Assembly (NCBI GenBank): GCA_022494885.1
Contig: JAGVSM010000922.1
Location: 248,001-312,000, forward strand
Direction: 5' to 3'
DNA: 64,000 nt
Origin: Micrasema longulum
Lineage: Eukaryota > Arthropoda > Insecta > Trichoptera > Brachycentridae
The notes below the pieces were generated by a model. It ran no database searches, had not been told where the DNA came from, and worked only from the letters and a program-made list of their open reading frames with translations. A program made the position numbers and the translations under genes. This document shows, piece by piece, positions 20,835 to 32,590 of this stretch (positions are counted from its first letter, which is position 1; each line of letters opens with the position of its first letter).

Positions 20835-21035
20835 TAACATATTACAAAAGAGATGAAGAACATTTAGGAGAAGGTAAGATATAAGTCTAGGCATCTACAG
20901 GGCTTATGACCTGTCAATGGCTGGTTTAACACTGTGTAATATTCACCATTCTGCCTATATTTGAACATCTATATTATTTCAATTCTTTCATCTGTTGATT
21001 TTTGCGAAGTTTAAGACCTGAAATTTTATCTTGAA
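20835..21035 (-). repeat. Family F copy F4, left part
   Basis: CATATTACAAAAGAGATGAA, GCATCTACAGGGCTTATGAC, TATTTGAACATCTATATT and TCTTTCATCTGTTGAT. A stretch of about 15 bases (GTGGCCACTTTACAC in other copies) is deleted after TGGTTTAA at 20926. It breaks off at the repeat G element. Confidence 0.82.
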
Positions 21036-21356
21036 GCAATAGGGAAATATCACGTACTACGAATACCGATAAAAATATGAAATGGATTTAAAATAATTAA
21101 TTGTATTTTCAAAATCAAATGGATATTGTGGAGAAATGTTTTCATATAATATATCTTTAAAAAAATATGTTGAAAAATATGTCGCTAGAAAAACGCGACA
21201 TGTTCAGCATTGATAGTTGTGACGACATAAATTGTGACGTATAAGGGGCGCAGCCATTGCAATGACCGTTTTTGCGGGAATTCAAAATTACTTATTTAAA
21301 AATATTTTTTATGCTATTAATAGGAGAATATATTTTTTATTTTTACTGAATGGTAT
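21036..21356 (+). repeat. Repeat G, copy 1
   Basis: About 320 bases, shared in the same orientation with 40350-40725. Blocks: ACTACGAATACCGATAAAAA, ATGGATATTGTGGAGAAATG, TCGCTAGAAAAACGCGACAT, GTATAAGGGGCGCAGCC and AATGACCGTTTTTGCGGG. It separates an F minus part from an F plus part. No terminal inverted repeat or open frame was seen, so its class is unknown. Confidence 0.75.
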
Positions 21357-21507
21357 TTCATTGACAGGTCATAAGCCCTGTAGATGCCTAGACTTATATA
21401 TTACCTTCTCTTAAATGTTCTTCATCTCTTTCGTAATATGTTAATATAAACAGCTCCCCAGGGAGTCGAATCCAGTTCTTGTCTACAAAAATTTGGACAA
21501 CCTCATT
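21357..21507 (+). repeat. Family F copy F4, right part
   Basis: CATTGACAGGTCATAAGCCC to the dyad CTCCCCAGGGAG (21453-21464) and AAAATTTGGACAACCTCA. Opposite in orientation to the part at 20835-21035. Confidence 0.85.
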
Positions 21508-21729
21508 TTTTTTTTTATTACATTATTATTATTTATTATGAAAAGTTTGATTATTCACAATCTTGGGCGTTTTCCTTGGAATTCTAAATAAATATTTATC
21601 ATACTGGAGTACTGTTTTTCAAAGAAATACAAATACGCAATTCCAAAATCCAGACACAAATATAATCGAAATCCGAACACAAATATATTTGCTTTGTTTA
21701 TATTTTACTTAAATCCGAAGCTCTGTTTT

Positions 21730-21920
21730 AATGTATTCCTCGAATTGGGCCTCTTATCTTGTGGTGGGGAAAAAGAATTTTCCTCGCGGATGCGGGGCGT
21801 GAATAGCGGGGGCAAAGCCCTACGGCTTCTGTGTAGTTTAATGTGAGTGTCCTAGTAGCGATGCGGTATATAGTGTCATACGTCGTTCACAACCTCTAAC
21901 AAGGAAGATGGACTAGTAGG
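21730..21920. other. Less AT-rich island of unknown origin
   Basis: CCTCGCGGATGCGGGGCGTG, GGGGGCAAAGCCCTACGGC and CCTAGTAGCGATGCGG make this the most G/C-rich stretch nearby. No long frame and no motif I recognise; possibly part of a younger mobile element. Confidence 0.3.
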
Positions 21921-22268
21921 GAAAGCCTCAAACCTGTTTCAATGAAAGCACCCACCCCTTTCCTGAAACTGTTTATAAAGGCTTGTGTCTTTCTTCAGTC
22001 GTATAATCGCAATCAATTTTTTTAAATTAGTTAATCGAAAATTAAAAATATCTTTACAATCAAACGACGAAAATCAAAAAAACACTAATATTTTATGAGC
22101 TTTCTTGTACCCCTTACTGCAGTGTTGTCAATTTGTGATCAATCAAATACACATGGTCAGTACAATCACCGTTTTCCAATTTTCTAGCACGACAGTGAAG
22201 GAATTTATTGTCAACAATGTCTAAAATATGTTTTTATGCGCCAACATTTGTTTTCTAAAAATTTTAAT
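21921..22268. other. AT-rich spacer
   Basis: Nothing recognised beyond the LINE fragment that starts downstream. Confidence 0.4.
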
Positions 22269-22400
22269 AGATCTAGTCAAAGATTGAATTGTTTTTTTGA
22301 AATCCCTTATTGTAAATCCAGACTTGGACAAGGACACTCATTTTTCAAAGTTCCAAAACTATTCAATGCATTTTATAAGGACAATATGATGGTTTATTAA
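22269..22400 (+). pseudogene. Possible non-LTR ORF2 C-terminus
   Basis: A 44-codon frame encodes RSSQRLNCFFEIPYCKSRLG, then QGHSFFKVPKLFNAFY and a stop. It follows the pattern TR..NL..P..K...GQ.SF...G.KLFN at the end of CR1-like reverse transcriptases. No upstream coding was recognised, so the call rests on this short motif only. Confidence 0.42.
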
Positions 22401-22574
22401 TTATTTGAATTTGTTTCTATTTGAATGTTTGTTAAAATTATGGATAAAAAAACAATTTAAACAGCTCCTTTTTTTAATGCATAGAATAAACATTCATTGT
22501 TATTTTCTAATTTTAAGCAACAAAAAAAATGTGATCTAATATTAGCACTCATTTATATAATTTTTTGAAATCAA

Positions 22575-22829
22575 TTGTATTCTTCAAGTAGAAATCATTT
22601 CACCCACAGAGGCGTAACGTGGAAGGCCTTCTACAACGACGTTCGGTCACCACAATGGCGCAATTGGATGGACAATCTTGCTGTAGAACACTGGGTCTGG
22701 TTATGGCGGGTGAAGAAGGAAAACCTGTGTAAGGGAGGAAAATTTTTAGGTTTATTAGGTGTTGAAAATTTGACAATAAACGACACCGCCTACATAATAT
22801 GTACGCAGCCACCTTGTTATGATCCTTAA
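22575..22829. other. Less AT-rich segment open in two frames
   Basis: The plus strand is open for 84 codons (RGVTWKAFYNDVRSPQW, a tryptophan-rich centre). The minus strand is open for 70 codons across the same bases. The G/C content at 22605-22735 is well above its surroundings. Neither product is recognised; it may be part of a transposon rather than a host exon. Confidence 0.3.
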
Positions 22830-23934
22830 AAAAACTAAGGGCTTATACATGAATATAATTCATATTATGGAAAACAAGTTAAAACAGTTGTTCATCAAAA
22901 CGTAATAAAAATCATAGCAAATAAAGTAATATTTTAAACACTAAAACGTAAAGGATTTTACGGTGGTTATGGTTTTGACTACTATCGAGGTTAAATAAAA
23001 AACTTACCAACCGAATTAAATATTTTTTTAAGATTAATTTTGATCGATGAAATATTTACCATCCGTTACTTTTTATTTATTATTTCATCACTGGAAGGTT
23101 ACTGAAACTATTTTCAGTGCTGAAAAACATGTTTTCAGACACTGAAAAAGGTTGCCTTTTGGAATAAGAATGGCGATGCAAAAATATTAATGAAAATAGT
23201 TTATTTTTTACCGGGCAGAAAAAAACTTTTGGAATCAAGAAAAAATACACTCGTGCATGTGAAATGTCATTATTTTTTTACAATGAAGGAGTTCAGTGCT
23301 ACGGGAAACTAGACACATAAAAAATGTTTTCCTACGCGCGGTAAAAATTAGAGCATTTAATTTTTCGACGAAGTATCTCCAAAATGGACGAAAATATTAA
23401 TAAAAATGAAATATTTCAAATAAAGTCATAAGTTCTTTCAAATCCACCAACGATAAAGCGTTCTTATAGATTTCCTGTTCCCGGGAAGCCAACTCACCAA
23501 TCAGCAAAATTTACCCACTCGAATTTGTGAAGTCACTGGCGTATTAATTATAAAAAGGTAATAAAATAAATAAACCATAGCGCTGATAAAACAATATATT
23601 TTATTTTGGTTTTTGTTTAGTTTAATAGTCTATTAGTAAACAAAAAATATAAAAAACAGCTGAACTTTCTCATTTTGCCGTATTATCTTAATAAGTTATT
23701 TAGAAAATTCCACAAACTCTTCTCTATGTTAATAAAAGTTATTTTAAATTTTAAATGATGTTATAAATCAGTTTAGAGTAATGCACTCGGATTAGGTTTT
23801 AGACTTTAGATAAAACTAAACAAAAAACACTTATTGAAACTGCCGACGTTGCGCCATTTTATTGCTAGGATAAACAGAAAAGATAAATATTTATAAGTTA
23901 AAAGAAAGAACAGACAAATGAAATATAAACTTAA
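22830..23934. other. AT-rich DNA, nothing recognised
   Basis: One short motif, GTTCAGTGCTACGGGAAAC (23291-23309), recurs at 55419-55434 (CTCAGTGCTACGGGAA). Confidence 0.5.
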
Positions 23935-24056
23935 TATCAACAACGTTTTAAGTTTGCCCAAATTTTTTTGAAAAAAAGGACTGGATTAAACCCCTTAAGG
24001 GGCTATTAATATTAACGTAATACAACAAAGATGAAGAACATTTTAGAGAAGGGAGA
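23935..24056 (-). repeat. Family F copy F5, minus arm
   Basis: ATCAACAACGTTTTAAGTTT, the dyad CCCCTTAAGGGG (23991-24002), TACAACAAAGATGAAGAAC and TTTAGAGAAGG. It abuts a plus-strand copy at 24057. Confidence 0.82.
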
Positions 24057-24392
24057 AATTTGGAAAAACTCAAAACATTGTTGATAAATCCATCTGGTCC
24101 AAGAAGAAGTATATAAATTAAAAAACATTTTCAGGCATTGCCTATTATGTAGACGAAATAATTCAATTATATGAATGTCACCCACAACAATAAAGGTTTT
24201 AGCTTTATAACTTCACAAACATCAACAGATGAACGGATTGGGAAAATATAGATGTTCAAATATGGGCAAAATGGTGAATGTTACACAATGTGTAAAGTGG
24301 CCACTTCAACCAACCAATGACATGTCATAAGCCCTAAACTTCTACATGAATTTCTTTAAAATGTTCTTCATTTCTGTTGTAATATGTTAAAA
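24057..24392 (+). repeat. Family F copy F5, plus arm
   Basis: AATTTGGAAAAACTCAAAAC, CATTGTTGATAAATCCATCTGG, TTTCAGGCATTGCCTATTATG, AACATCAACAGATGAAC, GTGAATGTTACACAATGTG and TGTTCTTCATTTCTGTTGTA. A unit almost complete at both ends. Confidence 0.85.
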
Positions 24393-25685
24393 TGGTTAAG
24401 GTTATGCGTAATGCCGGAACGACATTCGAATGCGAAAGAAAATTTTCTGCTCTAAAACATTTTGTGTTTGCTTTTACGTTACAAATATTATTTTATTTTA
24501 TTTCACGCCTTCAAAATAGAATTTGACGTAGGCAAAAGTGACCTTCATCGACACCTTCTTTTGTTTGTGTTCAATCGAGGAAAGATTTTTTTCAATTTAA
24601 GAAAAAAAATAAAGCTACCAAAGCTCCACGCAATAGTTCCGTAGTGCGCGGTGAAGATGCTCGGGATTATGAACGAATTTGTTGTATTTTTTTTTTGTTA
24701 TGTCTTCTTGTTCTCTTCGTTTGGACTAAAACGGGAACAACTTTCGTTTAATGACAGTTAAAGGTTATTTTGGAAAATGAGTACGGGAAAGCGCTTGGAA
24801 GAGTAGTAAATATATAACAGAAAAAAGTTACAAGAGAAGAGATCTTTATAAAAATGGGTCTAAAAAATGGTAATGATACTTCAGACGTTTTTCGAAAACA
24901 TATTATGAAGCTTCATGTTTCAAATTTCGTGTTTAATCGTTTTAAATTACTTTAGCCTGAACATTTAACAAGTTTAGTGAAAACAAAGCATGATGCTGAC
25001 TTTTATATCAGGATCATAGCAGATAAGGAAAGGGCGAATGGCGATTCTTCGGCGTCACAAAATTAAGATCCATCAGCTAAGGAAAAGTAACCTGTACAAA
25101 ATTCCTGGAGAAGACAACGGGAAACCTCTCCAGGAACACTTCCCAGAATATTAATTTGGTGAAGAAAAATTCCAGTCAGAGGGACCTGACATGGCACACA
25201 AAGAAAAAGAAAGTATGATGATGTTTCATCATAAAAAGTTTTTAAAAAAAAAACAAATTTTTATTATTATAATTTTTATAAAAAACGAGTATCCATTTCC
25301 AGTATCCCTCGCCTGGTTAAATTTCTAGTGTAGTAGTCAATCAGAAATGCTAGTGTGTAGAATTCCATTAGAAATTGATTTAGATCCCTTCGGACTAAAC
25401 AAATGTTTACCATAGAAACCGAATCCTTAATGCACATTTCAGTTCCACAAACTGTAAACACACGGAGTGATTTATCGAACAAGGGGTTCTACATTCCACA
25501 CCGACCATGTATCAAGGCATTTCATACAATCGAGATGTCATTCTTAATATAAACCGTCTATTTAAATACACATATTGAATACATATTATTAAATTAAACA
25601 AGTCAAGTAACGAAACAAATGATATTGATGAACTGAAATTTAAACAACGATTCAGAACGTTGTTTAAAATGAAAACGGAATTTAT
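24393..25685. other. Unassigned DNA; 24470-24570 related to the fold-back element
   Basis: 24500-24560 (CTTCAAAATAGAATTTGACG, TTCATCGACACCTTCTTTTG) parallels 4940-4995. At 25080-25200 there is a less AT-rich patch (GGAGAAGACAACGGGAAACC, CAGAGGGACCTGACATGGC) that looks like a decayed repeat, followed by A-rich DNA. The frames at 25276-25482 and 25512-25814 (minus) have no motif I know. Confidence 0.4.
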
Positions 25686-26390
25686 TTTATTTATCACTAG
25701 CGGACCCGTCAGACGTTGTCCTGCCCGAACGTTGGCTTCCCTGCTTATTAGCTTGGAAAAATACTTTTCATTGATAAGTAGGTACCTAACTACTAATTTG
25801 TGATTAAATTCCAAAACTTAAAATCGATAATGTTAAAATGTTTCATTAAAATAGGTACCTAGGTACTTGTTTATGGTTGGATTCTAAAACATGAAATAAA
25901 TGTTTTTTCAAATATGGCATTTTTTTGCAAACGTCAAACTCCGGTCGTCTCACCAACAAAAAGGTGTACTTATGTATCAATACGATTTTTAAAAATAAAT
26001 TTGAATTTAATATTATTTTAGTGTTACCAAAAATTAAATATTAAGAAACAAACGGGTAGAAATTATAAGGAATTTAAGGAAAAAGTCTGATTGAGATCCA
26101 CAAAAAACAAATGCTGTTTGTAAACATTTAAAAACAAAAACAAAACAACATCTTTCCATTTTTTTGCAAATGCATTCTCCTCGGATGCAACCCTGGTAGA
26201 TCGATGAATTAAACATTTATGCTCCTAACTTCTTTTTTACTTATTTGATTGAAAATTTTCTACGAACACGCACAACGCAAAGATCTATATTTCTCTGAAA
26301 ACCGCACGTAAATCGGTTAAGCCGTTTAGGAGTACGGTGACATCACACGTTCGGAGGAGTTATATATATAAAAATATATATACGACTAAA
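25686..26390 (+). repeat. Repeat family R, copy 1
   Basis: Starts ACTAGCGGACCCGTCAGACG, TGTCCTGCCCGAACGTTGGC. It continues through AAGGAAAAAGTCTGATTGAG, GCAACCCTGGTAGATCGATG and GAAAACCGCACGTAAATCGG, and ends in TATATA-rich DNA. The same order is found at 52560-53070. Both are the same orientation. The element is a dispersed repeat of the type found in many insects; its class is not clear from sequence alone. Confidence 0.72.
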
Positions 26391-27410
26391 GCCGATAACA
26401 ACAGTTATATGAAGACACATATGTCTTAGAAACTAAACAAAAAGAACATAAAACTATGTAGCAAAGAAAAACATGGGTAAAAAAATAATGGTACACAATA
26501 TATTCATAAGCATGGTTAACATTCGGGCTAAAACATGCCAATCTATCTTTTTACCACCCTGTTTTAGTGGCAAAGAGATCTAAAAAACACCGGAAGATTA
26601 TTCCGAAAAATTCCAAGTTGTGTGAGGAATTGGCTTATCTTCACATTTTGGACATTGGAGCATAAAAACAAAAGTTGCTCATAGAAAATTTGATAAATAG
26701 CAATATTTGACCTCTGGGGATATGGTTGGGAACATTAAAATAAATTGATTGCAACAGAGATGGGACATTACTTATGGCATTAAGTATTTTGAAAATGCAT
26801 ATAAGGTTCATCTCAGTTCTATGTTTCTCCTATGAAGAGAGATTAAGAGATTGCTCTATTTCAAAATAGGAATAATGACCCATTTGCAATCCGAGCAACT
26901 ATGCCACTTTTCTAAGAAAACGGTGTTGGGCAGACTTAGAATTCTCGGTATGTACAAATCTTATGAGTTAGTGATTATTTTACGCAATTAATAATTTTCA
27001 CCTACTTTACTTTTCACCATTTCAACTACCACGGTAATTTTTTTTATTTACTAAATATTAAAATGAAAAAACACAATGGAAGCTTAACAAATAATGTTTT
27101 GCGTTTCCTCGTGTTTAGTAGAAAGCTTATTTGCATTAGTCCAATTTACTGGAAAATTGACAGGAAACATACAATTTTTTTTTCATCATTTGTATAATTT
27201 TTAATACTAGCTTTTTTTAGGGTTTTTAAAAAAAATATGAATAACTCAATATTCGAATTCGAGGCACAGCGGGGGAGTCCGTGAAATTAGCCACTGAACT
27301 ACAACTTGGTTAAAATAATACTGATTTATCGTTTTCCAGGACTGTCAACTTAAACGTTAGATAAATCGTCATGCTGTCATATCACAAATCTATTGCTTGG
27401 ATCTAAATCA
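26391..27410. other. AT-rich DNA, nothing recognised
   Basis: No shared repeat or coding signal recognised. Confidence 0.5.
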
Positions 27411-27475
27411 GCGCCCTTGAAGTGATTTTTACAAAAATGGTGCTATATAAATTATCCAAATATAAATAGAAGGGC
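27411..27475 (+). repeat. L2-like LINE 3' end
   Basis: GCGCCCTTGAAGTGATTTTT then AAAATGGTGCTATATAAATT. This is the same ending as the L2-like element at 57447-57490 (GCGCCCTTGAGGTATT, AAAATGGCGCTATATAAG). L2-clade LINEs often end in such a GCGC...GGCGCTATATAA hairpin. Confidence 0.65.
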
Positions 27476-27639
27476 CAATGTCAGATTTCATATTTTTCTT
27501 GCCGCCGCGCCGCTTTGTAGAGGGTCGAAGTCAATAAAAATACTAGTTTATTTAACTATTTTATACACACAAACACGTGTTGTAATAGTTTTTAATTTAA
27601 TAATTGGTTTTTTATTTTTTGAGTGGCGTTATCGCTACA
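27476..27639. other. Spacer
   Basis: Contains CTTGCCGCCGCGCCGCTTTG at 27499-27518, an isolated G/C patch. Nothing else. Confidence 0.4.
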
Positions 27640-28290
27640 AAATGAGTAAATTATTATTTCTTCTTCTTCTTCTCCAGCTTTATTCTCTCCACTGCTGGAT
27701 AAAAGCCTTTTCCAAACGTCTCCATTCCTTGCTATCACCCGCTTTTATCATCCACGTTTTACCGACAATAGATACAATGTCGTCGACCCATCTTTTCTGT
27801 GGCCTTCCAACACTTCTTTTGTTTGCCCACGGTCTCCACTTTATTATTCTGGGTGTCCACTTGCCATCATTTTGCCTCGCCAAGTGTCCTGCCCACTGCC
27901 ATTTCAATTTCGCAGCACGATCCATGATATCCACGACTCCGTCTCGGTGCCTTATTTCTTCATTTCTTATTTTGTCTCTTAGACATACGCCGAGCATCTG
28001 TCTTTCCATGGATTGTTGCGTGCATTTTAATTTCTGGATACTTTTTTGTGTTATAAACATGGTTTCTAGTCCGTATGTTGTCACCGGCAATATGCACGAT
28101 TCATATACTTGTCTTTTCAAGCATATAGGGACTTGTTTATTTTCAAAAATATAATTAAGTTTGCCGAAAGCAGCCCAACTTAGCCCTCTTCTTCTTGGTA
28201 ACTCAGCTATCTGGTTACCTTTACAAAGTTTAACTTTGTGTCCTAGATATATATATATATATTCATCAACCACTTCGATTTTATGTCTTA
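27640..28290 (-). pseudogene. RTE-type non-LTR reverse transcriptase, C-terminal 190 residues
   Basis: The minus-strand frame 28273-27680 reads, in order, YLGHKVKL, LSWAAFGKLNYI, ILPVTTYGLET, CTQQSMERQMLGV, the H-x-x-G-V-x-D-I-M-x-x-A-A-KLKW-x-W-AGH block, GRPQKRWVDDI and a FIQQW end. This series is characteristic of RTE/BovB-clade elements. RTE ORF2 is about 1000 residues, so this is a strong 5' truncation. The YIYIYLGH start reflects an expanded (AT)n tract at 28243-28262 within the coding region. The 3' end GCAGTGGAGAGAATAAAGCT plus (GAA)n at 27660-27704 is the usual RTE simple-repeat tail. The frame is still open, which suggests moderate age. Confidence 0.85.
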
Positions 28291-30422
28291 TCTAATCTAT
28301 CCATCTTGATGCGAGGAAGTCCATACCCGATAAGAGCATTCCATCTGCTAAGTACTGATTATACATTTTCTATACTGGCAACTCATATAAGACTGTAAAT
28401 ATTCCTTTCCTTCCCAAATCCTTCCTATTTCAAAACTCTTGTTGCTTCTACTGTTCTGTGAGAAAGTCACTTGTGAAAATTTGTCTCTCTGACAAATCTT
28501 TATCATATACTGCGTCAGCATATTTGTACAAAGTGAAGTTTAGTGTGTTACAAATAGAATAAATTGTACAATTCATCATCATCTACAACATCTACACGCT
28601 ACCGGTATACGTGCTGCAGCAATAGTGGAGTGCTTCACATAAGAAACAATCGGAAGAACTTTAAAAGTGAGTAACAATTCCATACAGTTCACTAAAACTC
28701 CAAAATCCCGCTGTTATCAGTTATTCAATGCCTAAAAGGTTCTTTTCCGTATGTCGTACAGTAGAACCCTAGTTAAAATCATCGGGATAGTCGATAGGCC
28801 ACGAGCTTGATCTATCCAGTAGGTCAGATCATGAATTTGCGAATTTGCTGCATCCCGTTAATTGTTGGAAAGTTCGGGGATATTTATGAGTTAAGAGACC
28901 CGCCTTAAACCAATAAGTTTAATTCCATATATTTGAAGATGACCGTGCACCTGTATAATATTGTCCCTGTGCTCTAGAACGTCCCAGCGTGAGATTCGTT
29001 CTGTCAGAGGTTAAGCGTGAGAGGTTCCTAACGAGTGTAGGTCAGGAATAAGGGTATATTACCAGGGTAAACCTGGTTCGTAATTGTTCTAATCCTTATA
29101 ACTCCATGTGTATTTCTATGCCTGTCTGTTTCAATATTTAATTGGAGCATCTTGCAATAAACCTAGTTATGTAAAATACCCGAAGGCTTTTCAGTCAAGT
29201 AGACTAGTTTTTTTACGTTTACAGCAAAGAACACAGGGAGATCACTGGATACGACGGACAAATAAAAGAACTCGGATGTCGTATCATGCTCCAGGGTAAA
29301 TTATTCAAATATAGCGTCTAGATAAGCCCTTCTACACCAGGGAATAATATTTGTATGTACCTGTTCATTGGTTAACATAATTAGCAATCGCATTTTCTTA
29401 CAAAGCAATATATTAAAAAACACAAACCACATTTAACATTGTCTCTATTGAAGAATAAATATAATTTTCATACATATTCATAAGTACTGTACCTTCATTT
29501 TAATATCAAAGCATCCACTTAAATCTAAAAACAGGTTTGATCTGCTTGTGGAACAAGACTATTACCATGACTGGGGCTGTTCATGAATATTTCCATCTAA
29601 ATAATACGTAAGCAATAAATAATTGATAACGACCCCTTGTCGTGGGGTGAAGGGTGTAGAGAACAAGTAACAAAACCCGTTTATGTGTATTTTTTTAAAT
29701 TTTTATTTTTCATGAAATTAATATCCAAAAGCAAACAAAATCTACATCGTGCCAAACTAATAATAAATAAAAGTGTGTAGGCGCAGTTTTAAAACAAACA
29801 AAAAAAACACTAATACCATGAATTGAAAAATAACAAAACTATTTTTTTTTTAAAAGTGAGAATCAATAGTTTTACACTTTGGTCCTAGATGTTTGTTTAG
29901 GAAATCCTTTAATCGTTTGCTTTTTTGGTGATTGTTAGCCTATTTGTGGCTTTAAATAACTAAAACAATAAAGTATTTATATTTAGTCTACCAAAATTCC
30001 GTATTCCGTTCTCAAAAAAAACAACCTTTATAAAAAAATTCATAAACTTTTTTTTTTTTTAATTAAAATTCTACTACCCGTAAACTATTCTTACATTACG
30101 AAAGTAAGATGTTTTGAAAAGTAGCCAAATATTTTTAATCAAACTTTTAATAAAAGCTCACTTGGTTGTCACTTCCGTCCTTACATTAGGATTGCCACTA
30201 GTAGTCTCAATTTTTACTTCCGAGAACGAAATCGTGTATGAGAATCACGTATTCTGCAGGATGGCATTTCCTGCACAAGAAGTAAACGGAAGTAGAAATG
30301 ATCGTAAGAAAATCCATCAGATTAAGTTAATACAAATTGATTTCAAATTTTTTTCATTTCTCATATTTTTATATTGGCAATAAAAAAATAATTGTTTGCA
30401 TATTTCAACCATAATACTCATT
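28291..30422. other. Unassigned AT-rich DNA
   Basis: Over 2 kb with no shared repeat or coding motif that I could recognise. The slightly less AT-rich patches at 28570-28640 and 28750-29060 have no recognisable motif. The frames at 29108-29299 and 30114-30383 are unassigned. Confidence 0.5.
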
Positions 30423-30470
30423 ACAATATTTGAGTTTGTCCAAATGTACTCGAAAAAAATGCTATTTGAA
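30423..30470 (-). repeat. Family F, very short fragment
   Basis: CAATATTTGAGTTTGTCCAA then ATGTACTCGAAAAAAATG: only the GACAAACTCAAAATATTG end of the unit. Confidence 0.4.
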
Positions 30471-31339
30471 TACATATTTTTTTTTTTGTTTACAAGAATT
30501 TGTACTCAACACACTTATTACTATGGTATTTAGAATAATTTTTTTTATTGTTTATTGAGAAACCTGTAGAGGTTTATATTAACAATTTTTTTTTAGAAGT
30601 TCCTATTTAAATAATAGGTAAATATTTTTATCTAAACTCATCGTTTTTCTAAGAAATAACAGTAATTAATTAATAATAAAACTACATAATATTAAAAAAT
30701 AATAGATATCCTAAGTTATAATATGTTATTCTCTTATATTTCAAAATATTAATTTGATTGTTATTTTATATAAATTGTTTCACTTCACAAAATATGTCAA
30801 ATTAGCCACTTATCTGAAAATATTTTTTTTTAAATAAATATTTGCATTCTTGTGACTTACCAAAATATTACAATTTTGGGTCCGTTTTAGACGAGTTGTA
30901 ATTAAACGTAGTTATGCAGATAGCAGCCAGTCCACAATTTTGAATAAATGAGATATTGGTGTTCTCGGGCGCAGTTATGTCAATTCTTGGTTTTGTTAAA
31001 AACAGCCAGGCCACTTTCATACAAAATACTGTCATAATCACCTTTTAAAAAAAGTGTCGATCTCTAAAACGTTATTTCTCAATTAGTAAAAAACATTCAC
31101 AGCTCCAGAAAAATCTTACGGTACTTTAAACTACCACTAAAACTGTCCAAATACCTAAAAAGATACTTGTTTCAAATATTAAAAAAAAACTCATGTATGA
31201 ATTGTTTATTATTTGTCAAAGACAAAAATTTTCCAACTGTTTTGTAGATTTGTTGTGTAGATTTGATTATTAATTATTTTTACAAACGTGCTACGGTCTC
31301 AATTCCACTTTTCCATGGAAGACTGCTTTCTCCATAACT
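30471..31339. other. AT-rich DNA; 31000-31105 repeat shared with 18825-18965
   Basis: TTTCATACAAAATACTGTCA, TAATCACCTTTTAAAAAAAG and ATTTCTCAATTAGTAAAAAA correspond in order to 18887-18969. Otherwise nothing. Confidence 0.45.
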
Positions 31340-31455
31340 ATGTTCAATTAACTCACTTTTTGAAAATGTTAGCCCAGTTGGGATATAGTGGGGTTTGAAC
31401 CTCGGATCTTTGATCCGTGAGTCCACAACACTAGCCACGGGACTACAGCCCGATT
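31340..31455 (-). repeat. SINE family S3, tRNA-derived
   Basis: Minus strand: GTCCCGTGGCTAGTGTTGTG (A box), GACTCACGGATCAAAGATCC, B box GGTTCAAACCCC, then a body cut short near 31340 (GAGTTAATTG). Confidence 0.82.
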
Positions 31456-31766
31456 CGAAAGAATGAAAAAAATACAAATAAAATAGTTTGATTTTTTTAT
31501 TTTTTTTTCAGTAGAAAAATCTTTAAAAATATATAAATAAATAGTTTAAATGTATTTAACGAGATATAAAAAATTCCGAGTTTCTCATGTGAACCTTTTA
31601 CATAAATAATAAATCAGTACAGAAACGTTCTGTCTTCTTACCAATTTCGTAATAAAAACTTAATTTAATTTTTATTATTATGTGTTTTTAAGTCAAGTCT
31701 GAGCATTTATATAATACAATAGTTACTAGATACTCCACCCTGATGCTGCAAAAACAATTAAAAATT

Positions 31767-32215
31767 AATACAACTTTCGGTCAAAGAGGATTGGCCTACT
31801 ACTCGATTAAAGTGTACAATCTACTTCCATTATCCATAAGGACAATTAATAAGTACTCACAATATAAAATTGCTATTGAGAAATGAATAGTGGAGGTGGG
31901 TTGCGCACGGATCGATGAGTGGATGTGGATCAAGCCAAATAGGTAAAAATTTGTGTGCTGTTTATGAAATTTGGTCTACAGGTCTATATAAATTGGTTGT
32001 GTTTTTTATGATTATTTTAGTTTTTTATTGTTTATTATGTTAATGATAATTAGGTTAATTGGATTCATTACGTTTTTTTTATTGTTATTATTATGTTCAC
32101 TTTGTTAAATAGCTAATTTAAGACATGTTTCATATTTTGAAAAATGTTTTCCTCGGCACGGGACACCCCAGTGAGGGAACATTATTATGTGTAAAAAAAA
32201 GAAAACAAACGTTGT
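31767..32215 (+). pseudogene. CR1-like LINE C-terminus and 3' UTR
   Basis: A 40-codon frame at 31767-31886 encodes NTTFGQRGLAYYSIKVYN, LLPLSIRTINKYSQYKIAI and a stop. The pattern T-FGQRS-F-Y-G-KLYN-LP-S-IR...F-YK is that of the CR1-like ORF2 end. A frame shift probably follows, since NSGGGLRTDR-like coding continues just after. The 3' UTR contains CCTCGGCACGGGACACCCC, AGTGAGGGAAC at 32152-32180, and it ends in A-rich DNA near 32215. The 5' truncation is extreme. Confidence 0.7.
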
Positions 32216-32339
32216 AAAAGTATAAATAAAAAAAATATAAGAAAATAATTATTAAATATTTTTGGAACAAATTTTAGAACTACTGGACTATCAACAAATA
32301 TAAATCTTGTTCAATAACTGTGTTTTAATTTGATTTTAT

Positions 32340-32590
32340 ACATTGAGCTGAACATTTATTGGGTAATATTTTTGCTCCATAAAATACCCTTAACTGGTAT
32401 GACATATAATTCATTATACAAGAATGAAGTATTATGACCCAAATTGTATCCATCAGTTGGTGCAATTAATTTGAAAAATGCATTTTGAACATTTTTAACG
32501 TTTGTTGCACAAGAATGTCCCCAGGCGGTAATTCCGCATCTTATTATAGATTCTCAAAACATTAATTTGTGTAGCTGGCTAACTACGGAT
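32340..32590 (-). pseudogene. Possible LINE thumb-region fragment
   Basis: On the minus strand 32555-32380 reads GITAWGHSCATNVKN then a sequence ending FLYNELYVIPVKG. The GIxAWG motif is found in the thumb of many Jockey/CR1-like reverse transcriptases. No other motif supports it. Confidence 0.35.

Noticed and set aside
25512..25814. 100-codon minus-strand protein
   Set aside because: It overlaps repeat R, and the corresponding frame is not open in the copy at 52.6 kb.
27642..28154. 170-codon plus-strand protein
   Set aside because: It is the complement of the RTE reverse transcriptase frame on the minus strand, which has recognisable motifs along its whole length.
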